Part shown: one piece after another, positions 53,439-58,844 of the stretch
How positions within the stretch are numbered: position 1 is the stretch's first letter
How the letters are laid out: every line of letters starts with the position of its first letter
DNA from: an uncultured Coriobacteriaceae bacterium
GTDB taxonomy: Bacteria > Actinomycetota > Coriobacteriia > Coriobacteriales > Atopobiaceae
NCBI GenBank assembly: GCA_902779675.1
Contig: CACZCK010000017.1
Coordinates: 1 to 58,844 of the forward strand
Direction of reading: 5' to 3'
Length of the DNA stretch: 58,844 nt
Program-made: the position numbers and the translations under genes
The notes under the pieces: generated by a model
What the model was told of the DNA's origin: nothing
The model's database searches: none
The model's input: the letters and a program-made list of their open reading frames with translations, nothing else

Positions 53439-54398
53439 TCACCAGCTGAAGTCGCGCGACACCAGCACGCGCAGCGCCCCGGGCACGACCTCGATCCCAA
53501 AGCTTGTGCCCGGCAGCTCTTCGCCATCGATCTGGCAGGGCACGTCGTCGTGGAACTGCACCCGCGCCGTGCGCATGCGACGCAGCCTGACCATGCGCGA
53601 GTGCGTGTGACGACCAAAGCGCGCAAGCCCGAGCAGGGCCATGAGGTGGGGCATCATGGGCTGGCGCACGTTGTAGCACAGGTCGAGCTGCCCGTCGGTA
53701 GGGTCGGCGCTTGGACAAATCCTGAAGCCACCGCCATAGGTGGGCCCGTTGAGCACGGCAAAGATGAGCGACGTGAGCTCGAGCGGCTCCTCATCGTCGA
53801 CGGTCGCTGTGCACGCGTATCCCTTGCTGGCACGGGCGGCCAAGCGAATCGCGGAGGTGGCAAACAGCCCCGACCCCTCCTGCCTCGTGCCTTGCGCCCG
53901 GCGCCTTGTGGTATCGATGGCAATGGCGGCGTCCAGCCCAAACGATAGCGACTCGGTAAAGTACGAGCCTTCGGGGCAGAGGTCGCTGGTCACATGGCCC
54001 ACGTCGAGGAGGCGCTCTCCCCCACCGAGCAGCTCCGCCAGTGCACGCTCGGGATCGTTGGCCGTGAGGTGCAAGGTGCGGGCGTAGTCGTTGCCCGACC
54101 CGAGCGGAACGACCGCAAGGCGGGGCCGCTGAGCGGTATCGATGCGCATGAGGCCACAGACCACCTCGTGGATCACGCCGTCGCCTCCCACGGCGACCAC
54201 CGTGTCGCGCCCCGTGGCGCCTGCGGCCAGCTGCTCGGCATCGCCCGTCGCCTCGGTCAGCTGCAGGTCGAACGCCGTCGTCGCCGACGCGCAGGTCTGG
54301 AAGAAGCGACGCACCACCTCGGCACCAGCGGCACCCTTACCACTGTGCGATGCAGGGTTGGCAATGACGAGCGTCGATCCGAGGTTTGCACGGGCCAT
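53439..54398 (-). CDS. diacylglycerol/lipid kinase family protein
   Basis: This 319-residue protein of the DAGK catalytic family has NPASHSGKG, VAVGGDGVIHEVV and VPLGSGNDYARTL. The C-terminal domain (FGIEVVPGALRVLV) is typical of DgkB/YegS-like lipid kinases, which phosphorylate diacylglycerol or a related lipid using ATP. The start is fixed by GGAGGG close upstream. It is followed by a hairpin shared with the convergent lipoprotein gene. Confidence 0.9.
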   Translation of the reverse strand: MARANLGSTLVIANPASHSGKGAAGAEVVRRFFQTCASATTAFDLQLTEATGDAEQLAAGATGRDTVVAVGGDGVIHEVVCGLMRIDTAQRPRLAVVPLGSGNDYARTLHLTANDPERALAELLGGGERLLDVGHVTSDLCPEGSYFTESLSFGLDAAIAIDTTRRRAQGTRQEGSGLFATSAIRLAARASKGYACTATVDDEEPLELTSLIFAVLNGPTYGGGFRICPSADPTDGQLDLCYNVRQPMMPHLMALLGLARFGRHTHSRMVRLRRMRTARVQFHDDVPCQIDGEELPGTSFGIEVVPGALRVLVSRDFSW

Positions 54399-54494
54399 GG
54401 GACTCCCTCCGGTGTTTTTACGGCACCATTGTAGGCCTGCCGTCAGCACGAGGAGGCAATCTCCCGCCAAGTGCCGCCTACGGGCACACGCAAC

Positions 54495-54518
54495 AGGGCG
54501 GGCACAAGTGTGCCCGCC
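54495..54518. terminator. hairpin after unknown 137-residue gene
   Basis: GGGCGGGCACA and TGTGCCCGCCC pair perfectly over 11 bases with an AG loop, 31 bases past the stop of the minus-strand gene at 54549. No T-run. Confidence 0.55.
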
Positions 54519-54548
54519 CCTCACAAAGCCTGAATTTGAAGCCCGACC

Positions 54549-54962
54549 CTAGCTTTCCGCGTCCTTGCGGTAGGGCGTGGCACCATGACCGCGACACTCC
54601 TCGATCAGCCGCTCGAGGATGGGTATGAGCATCTCCTCGGTCAGGTCGTAGTTGGCATAGGCATCGCGCAGCGGATACTCGTACCAGCGCAACTTGAGCC
54701 CGGTGGTGCGGTCCAGGAAGTTGGGGCACATGGCCGCCTGCTCAAGGTTGTCCCACACGTAGGGCTGAATCACAAAGTGATGCGTGGCCGTGGCATTCTC
54801 GTCGTAGGGCACGGGTGTGGGCTCGGGACTCTTCCACGTCTTGCAGAACCCGAACTCATCGAACCCCGCCTCATTGAGGGCGCTGACAAACAGGCCCTGT
54901 AGGCTCTTGTCCACCTTGAAGTCGCCCCGCGAGTTGCCGAAGAGCATGTTCTCGAGACTCAT
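54549..54962 (-). CDS. conserved-looking protein of unknown function
   Basis: This 137-residue soluble protein starts SLENMLFGNSRGDFKVD and contains TATHHFVIQPYVWDNLEQ and LRWYEYPLRDAYANYDLTEEML. It has no signal peptide, no cysteine motif and no recognised catalytic site. The base composition and strong GAGGGGGAG site support a real gene. It lies between the lipid kinase and a channel remnant. I cannot name a family. Confidence 0.65.
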   Translation of the reverse strand: MSLENMLFGNSRGDFKVDKSLQGLFVSALNEAGFDEFGFCKTWKSPEPTPVPYDENATATHHFVIQPYVWDNLEQAAMCPNFLDRTTGLKLRWYEYPLRDAYANYDLTEEMLIPILERLIEECRGHGATPYRKDAES

Positions 54963-55256
54963 GTTCTCCCCCTCAAAGCCTCACACACCGTGAGGCACAC
55001 CAATCGCACCGCATGCAGCAGGCGTGTACTCCCATTATCAGGGTAGCATCATTGCCGCACTGGCAAACGGCGAGGTCGGCGAGGTACCGCACACGGCACG
55101 GAGACGGCCACACGCATCGGGGCGGCAGCGACACCCCCTCAACTAATGACCATGCGCTGACCTGCTCTTGCCCTCCCCTTACAGAATCGAGTCGTCTCCA
55201 TACGTACTATTACAGAAAGTCACCTTCGGGCAGGTAGCGTCGCATCTGACAGAACG

Positions 55257-55697
55257 ATGACGGTCAAGACTATCCTGGCCTGCAGAAGTCTGCTCGACGA
55301 GCAGGGCAACCGCGACGCCTACGCGACCGCGGTCATACGCGACCGCGACGTGGTACATCCAGCGGGCATCGCCGGCGGTGACTCGGCCGAGATTCTCAAC
55401 TTCCAAAAGACCGTGGCGCGCCTCATGGTGCAGAGCGGACGTCATCCGGGCATGTCCGACCTCCTCTCCGACGGCGGCTCGTCCATCTACATGAAGCCCA
55501 TCACGCGCTACGTGCATGTGGACCGCGCGGTCGACTACTACACGCTCGGTGCTTCCGCCGCGCGCTACGGCGAGATCGCCATTGGCTACAAGCGCTTCAA
55601 CGACGACGGCAGCTTCGACATCGTGGTCAACCCCAAGAGCAAGGCGGCCATCACCCTTGGCCCTGGAGACGACCTGATCGTGGTGGCCCCGGAGTAA
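55257..55697 (+). pseudogene. 5'-truncated CASTOR/POLLUX-type ion channel remnant
   Basis: The 146-residue frame matches only the C-terminal RCK-like part of the CASTOR/POLLUX/SYM8 family: TVKTILACRSLLD, VARLMVQSGRHPGMSDLLSD, GSSIYMKP, AARYGEIAIGYKR and NPKSKAAITLGPGDDLIVV. Homology-like residues continue in frame upstream of the ATG (SVASDRT), so the coding sequence was longer. Full-length bacterial members have about 600 residues with membrane helices, which are absent in the 294 bases upstream. I read it as a decayed or truncated gene. No ribosome site precedes the ATG. Confidence 0.7.
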
Positions 55698-55710
55698 GCG
55701 AGGCTGCCCC

Positions 55711-55743
55711 TTCGCGCAAAAGGGATATTCCCTTTTGCGCGAA
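55711..55743. repeat. perfect intergenic hairpin, AGGGATATTCCC core
   Basis: TTCGCGCAAAAGGGA pairs perfectly with its complement over 15 bases around TAT, 14 bases after the channel remnant. The arms belong to the TTCGCGCA subfamily. Confidence 0.85.
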
Positions 55744-55824
55744 CGAGCTTAAAGTGGTCTGTGGATGGAAACTGCGGCATCGCCGCGACAACTATGGTAG
55801 AGTTACTCGTTGTACCAACCGCGT

Positions 55825-55898
55825 GCGGGTGTAGTTCAATGGCAGAACTTCAGCCTTCCAAGCTGACCACGCGGGTTCGATTCCCGTCACCCGCTCCA
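55825..55898 (+). tRNA. tRNA-Gly (TCC)
   Basis: A 74-base tRNA. The acceptor GCGGGTG pairs with CACCCGC, the anticodon loop CTTCCAA gives anticodon TCC, then GGGTTCGATTCCC in the T-arm and an encoded CCA. It reads GGA glycine codons. Confidence 0.97.
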
Positions 55899-55912
55899 TA
55901 TGATCATTAACG

Positions 55913-55936
55913 GCTCCCCTTGTGGGGAGCTTTTTT
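55913..55936 (+). terminator. intrinsic terminator of tRNA-Gly
   Basis: GCTCCCC and GGGGAGC form seven pairs around a short loop, followed by six T's. It lies 14 bases after the tRNA. Confidence 0.9.
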
Positions 55937-55973
55937 CTTTCGCGCATAAGGGATACTCCCTTTTGCGCGAAAG
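55937..55973. repeat. intergenic hairpin, AGGGATACTCCC core
   Basis: CTTTCGCGCA-T-AAGGGA pairs with TCCCTTTTGCGCGAAAG over 17 positions with one mismatch around TAC. It directly follows the tRNA terminator and ends 13 bases before the stop of the gene at 55987. Confidence 0.8.
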
Positions 55974-55986
55974 AGTGCGGCTGTGC

Positions 55987-56907
55987 CTACTTGCCCCAGA
56001 GGTCCAGCGCGAACAAGATGACGACCGCTCCCAGCACCAAGGCGCCGATGCCGATCTTCCTCGAGGAGGCGTCCTCGGAGGTAATGGCGTCCACAAACTC
56101 CTCCCTCGAGACCACGCCTGGCTGGATGTGCTCCGCTTCGCTCACCAGGTCGTCCTCCTCGAGCACGATCTCGTCCCCGCGTTGCCGCCCGACGATGGTC
56201 ACCGACTCGGCACCCTCGAGCGTCTCGTACGAGAAGAGCACATGCACGTCTCCGATCTCGTCGCCTGTCGAGAGCATGCCGCACCCGTCCTCGTCTGACA
56301 CGGCCCGCAGAGCGAGCTCGCTGTGCGCGATGTAGGGACCGCAGGCCTGCTCCAGCTCCTCCCGCGTGAACCAGCAGTCCTCGGTCTGGAGGTAACGAGA
56401 GACGTCGCCCGCGCTGACGCTGAAGCCGGAAACGCGCAGGTCACCCAAGGCATAATGCGCACTCAGCCTGACCCGCGAGGGATTCTCGTAGTGCACCGCG
56501 GTGACATCGATCGACGCGTCGCGCTTATGGTCAGCGCCGATCCAGGTCTGCACGACGTAATACTCGGTCTCCTTCACGTCGTCATCTTCCGAGAGCTTGT
56601 CTTCTCCGTAATCGACCACGACCTCGCGGGACCGCTTCTCATAGACCTTCTGCAAGGGAACCCTGCTGTATGAGACGGCGTTCTGGACCTGCAGCCCCGC
56701 CTCCTCGTCGACGATAACCCCGCCGTCGGCCAGCTGTGGCGTTCCCGAAACGATGACGAGCCTGCCCTCGTTCTCGGGCAAGACGGAAGAGGCCGCCACC
56801 AGCTCATCCGCAACGCGCTCGGTCCGCTCGGAGCCATTTGCGCACAAGACCGCCAGACCAAAGGCAACGATGGCTACGCCGGCGATGAGCAGCTTGGGTC
56901 TGAACAC
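55987..56907 (-). CDS. TMEM43-like membrane protein
   Basis: This 306-residue protein has an N-terminal membrane helix (LLIAGVAIVAFGLAVLCA), a large extracytoplasmic domain starting SVLPENEGRLVIVSGTPQLADGG, and a C-terminal helix (IGIGALVLGAVVILFALDLW). The N-terminal pattern and V-Y-E-K-R region resemble the TMEM43 (PF07787) family, whose bacterial role is unknown. The start is taken as GTG 56907 because GGGGAGG lies upstream; a TTG further upstream lacks a site. The TMEM43 match is by eye. Confidence 0.7.
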   Translation of the reverse strand: MFRPKLLIAGVAIVAFGLAVLCANGSERTERVADELVAASSVLPENEGRLVIVSGTPQLADGGVIVDEEAGLQVQNAVSYSRVPLQKVYEKRSREVVVDYGEDKLSEDDDVKETEYYVVQTWIGADHKRDASIDVTAVHYENPSRVRLSAHYALGDLRVSGFSVSAGDVSRYLQTEDCWFTREELEQACGPYIAHSELALRAVSDEDGCGMLSTGDEIGDVHVLFSYETLEGAESVTIVGRQRGDEIVLEEDDLVSEAEHIQPGVVSREEFVDAITSEDASSRKIGIGALVLGAVVILFALDLWGK

Positions 56908-57158
56908 GTCCGCCACCTCCCCAAAGGCACGCGGCTTCAACAGGCCGCACCTCGATTATCACACTCCTCTCTAGCAGCTCGTTTCTCCCAGCTCGGCATT
57001 TCCGCGGAAGGAGGGTCGGAGCACGCCCGGACAGCCACTCCCCACCAATCCGAACCGCCAGCAGACACCAAGGCTTGAATCGCCGTGGCCAAGATGCGAA
57101 CCTCTACCTAAGGCCACGTCTGGCCACGCAACCTCACAAAACGCCACACGGGAGAGAC

Positions 57159-57980
57159 ATGGGCACTCGCATCGCCGGCATCGGACTCATCGACTCGCTC
57201 AGCCAGACCTATGGCGAGGTTCCCGTGGCCATCCTAGTAACCTCCCTCACCATCTGCATCGCCCTTATCGCAAGCCACAGGCTCAACGGTCTGCTGCACC
57301 GGCGCCTGACCGGCTCGGGTACGGGCGAGATCACGCTGATGCTCAACATCGCTCGCGTGGTCATCGCGCTCATCGCCGTGTACTTCCTCAGCGAGAACGT
57401 GTTCCACGTCGAGATGAGCGGCGTTATGCAGGCGCTTGGTGTGACGACTCTCGTGATCTCGCTGGGCCTGCAGGACCTCATCAAGAGCGTCGTGGCGGGA
57501 ATCCTCATCGTGGCGGGCAACATCGTCGGGGTGGGAGACCAGGTGATCATGGGCGATCACCGCGGCGAGGTCATGGACGTCAACTGGCACCAGATCACCA
57601 TCCGCGACCGCGACGGCATCGCGCACATCATCCCCAACTCAAAGCTCATAGGCGACAACTTCATGCGCCTGCAGGGTAAGATGGCCTGCCGCCACATGTT
57701 CGAATGCACTATAGCCCGTGGCGCCAACCTGCCCATGGTCAAGACGGACATCGAGACCCTGGCCGCCAACGTGCTCACCAAGCGGGGCTGGATCGCCCAG
57801 GGCTACTCGCCGCAGGTGATGTTCATGGGCTCGACCGCCCTGGGCACCACGGCGTCGATCCGCATCTTTATCAGCGACATCGAGTACGCGGTGCGCTCCA
57901 TGGACGCGGTCATGTGCGCCATTTCGGACCGCGGCTACCTTGCCGACGTCCGGCAGGACACCAAGCCCGAGTGGCGCTAG
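57159..57980 (+). CDS. MscS-type small mechanosensitive channel
   Basis: This 273-residue protein has three membrane helices, the pore-lining TM3 (ALGVTTLVISLGLQDLIKSVVAGILIVAGN) and the beta domain (GDQVIMGDHRGEVMDVNWHQITIRDRDG, then IPNSKL) of the MscS family. It releases solutes upon membrane tension. The ATG follows GGGAGAG. It converges with an SGNH hydrolase gene. Confidence 0.93.
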   Translation: MGTRIAGIGLIDSLSQTYGEVPVAILVTSLTICIALIASHRLNGLLHRRLTGSGTGEITLMLNIARVVIALIAVYFLSENVFHVEMSGVMQALGVTTLVISLGLQDLIKSVVAGILIVAGNIVGVGDQVIMGDHRGEVMDVNWHQITIRDRDGIAHIIPNSKLIGDNFMRLQGKMACRHMFECTIARGANLPMVKTDIETLAANVLTKRGWIAQGYSPQVMFMGSTALGTTASIRIFISDIEYAVRSMDAVMCAISDRGYLADVRQDTKPEWR

Positions 57981-57992
57981 CGCGCATCGCGT

Positions 57993-58025
57993 GACACAGA
58001 CAGAAAGGGGTTACCCCTTTGTGTC
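57993..58025. repeat. hairpin containing a stop codon, AGGGGTTACCCC core
   Basis: AAAGGGG-TTA-CCCCTTT with outer GACAC/GTGTC pairs and a bulge. The segment GACAGAAAGGGGTTACCCC is shared with 42886 and 49600. The TTA loop is the stop codon (TAA on the minus strand) of the SGNH gene. Confidence 0.75.
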
Positions 58026-58748
58026 GTTGCGGGCGAGGTATGCCAGCAGCTGGCGCTCCAGCTCGGGACCCCACCAGTCACGATAGCCCGCCTTGGTGGG
58101 ATGGATGCCGTCCAGGATGTAGAGCGCCTTCTGGTCTGCGGGCACATCGTTGATGACGGGGTTGTTCCACAAGTCGAGCACACCGATGTCCCACTTGTCG
58201 CGCACCTGGCAGAGCAGGTCGTACATCTGCTGGTACGCCGCACTCTCAAAGCGGCTGCCCGTAAAGAACAGCACCGGGCACCCCCAGGTCCTACGCACAT
58301 GGCACACGATGTGCTCCATGGCGCCTGCCGTGGTGGTTGCGTCGAAGTCTGCCAAGTCGCGGCCTTTGCCCACCTCGCCTAGCGGGGCGCCCTTAGTCGC
58401 ATCGTTGGTGGAGAGCTGGCAGACGAAGGCGTCCCAACGATCACGCGGGTCGAAGTCGGAGTGCAGGCGGGAGACGTAGGAGAGCTGGCCTTGGTCTGCG
58501 AGGGTGGTGCCGCTGACGGCGGACTTGGCCAGGTCGCAACCCAGGCGACGCGAGAGGTACTCCCCCACTGCCCACTGGAACGACCCTGCCCCAAAGGCCA
58601 CCGACGACCCAAGCACGGCGAGGCGGCCACCAACAAGCGGGCTGTCCTTGCGCGGCTCGATTGTTTCGAACGAATACGCCGGCGCGTTGCCCGGCGCCTC
58701 GACGATCATGCGTGCAATCTGCTCGCGGGTAGGCTTGTTCTGCGCCAT
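58011..58748 (-). CDS. SGNH/GDSL-type hydrolase
   Basis: This 245-residue protein has the block I Ser in LAVLGSSVAFG (GSS instead of GDS), block II Gly in VSGTTL, block III LSTND, and block V DGIHPTKAGY with the catalytic Asp and His. It likely hydrolyses an ester, possibly of a carbohydrate or lipid. The start is an ATG just inside the window edge region. Its last residues (DTKG) and stop lie inside the hairpin at 57993-58025. Confidence 0.88.
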   Translation of the reverse strand: MAQNKPTREQIARMIVEAPGNAPAYSFETIEPRKDSPLVGGRLAVLGSSVAFGAGSFQWAVGEYLSRRLGCDLAKSAVSGTTLADQGQLSYVSRLHSDFDPRDRWDAFVCQLSTNDATKGAPLGEVGKGRDLADFDATTTAGAMEHIVCHVRRTWGCPVLFFTGSRFESAAYQQMYDLLCQVRDKWDIGVLDLWNNPVINDVPADQKALYILDGIHPTKAGYRDWWGPELERQLLAYLARNDTKG

Positions 58749-58844
58749 CGTCTCTCCTATCTTCTAGTTGTTGCCTTTTCAGGCCGGATATCGAATGCTT
58801 GTTGAGGCAATGCAGATCTGGCGGACGGGATGCCGACATTGTGT

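Overview
The window looks like a chromosomal segment of a GC-rich, anaerobic, probably host-associated actinobacterium, most likely a member of the Coriobacteriia (Olsenella/Atopobium-like). The reasons are the high GC, the oxygen-sensitive enzymes (indolepyruvate:ferredoxin oxidoreductase, radical SAM enzymes), the several LuxR- and PucR-type sensor-regulators, and the trigger factor-ClpP-ClpX and NADP-glutamate dehydrogenase housekeeping genes. The taxonomic call is by eye. No phage genes, insertion sequences, CRISPR array, rRNA or replication origin were seen. There are three tRNA genes: Leu-CAG, Leu-TAG and Gly-TCC.

Region 1 (about 1-8.5 kb) holds two parallel minus-strand modules, each with a LuxR-family sensor regulator, a short-chain dehydrogenase (SDR) and a ketopantoate-hydroxymethyltransferase (PanB)-fold protein. 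The second module also carries a divergent GroEL chaperonin, a small protein resembling the trigger-factor C-terminal domain, and a 72-residue helical protein. After a transporter pair (8.7-10.9 kb) comes a 6.4 kb operon (11.3-17.7 kb) that reads as an undescribed RiPP-type pathway. It encodes a Tat-leader protein with a PqqD-like recognition domain, a SPASM radical SAM enzyme, a 140-residue peptide with eight Cys-X-Cys motifs, a TPR-like exported protein, a B12-type radical SAM enzyme and a U32-family protein. About 147 bp direct repeats flank this operon; one is the intact start of a small transporter gene and the other a truncated copy of it.

Region 2 (18.5-31.7 kb) is a one-carbon and aromatic-acid region. 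It contains a LigM-like tetrahydrofolate-dependent O-demethylase with its PucR-type regulator and a shared TGTGA-N5-TCACA palindrome. A second set contains a V4R-like protein, a GcvT-like methyltransferase and an SDR, with a divergent PucR-type regulator. A second 71-residue helical protein, phenylacetate-CoA ligase and IorAB follow. I infer that this region, perhaps with the twin modules of region 1, removes methyl groups from small (probably aromatic) compounds and passes them to folate. That is a hypothesis from gene content.

Region 3 (31.9-58.8 kb) is mostly housekeeping and cell-envelope genes: a DUF389 membrane protein with an EF-hand-like loop, cysteine synthase, HIT protein, ValS, a CmpB-like membrane protein, TcdA, TatD, RtcB, an SPFH protein, ClpX, ClpP, trigger factor, a secreted subtilase with ricin-type repeats, HAD phosphatase, glutamate dehydrogenase, a lipoprotein, a diacylglycerol-kinase-like protein, a 5'-truncated CASTOR/POLLUX-type channel remnant, a TMEM43-like protein, MscS and an SGNH hydrolase.

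Throughout the window, gene 3' ends carry a family of about ten hairpins. They share an apical GGG(G)-TA-CCC(C)-type core, but their stems differ between copies while remaining base-paired.
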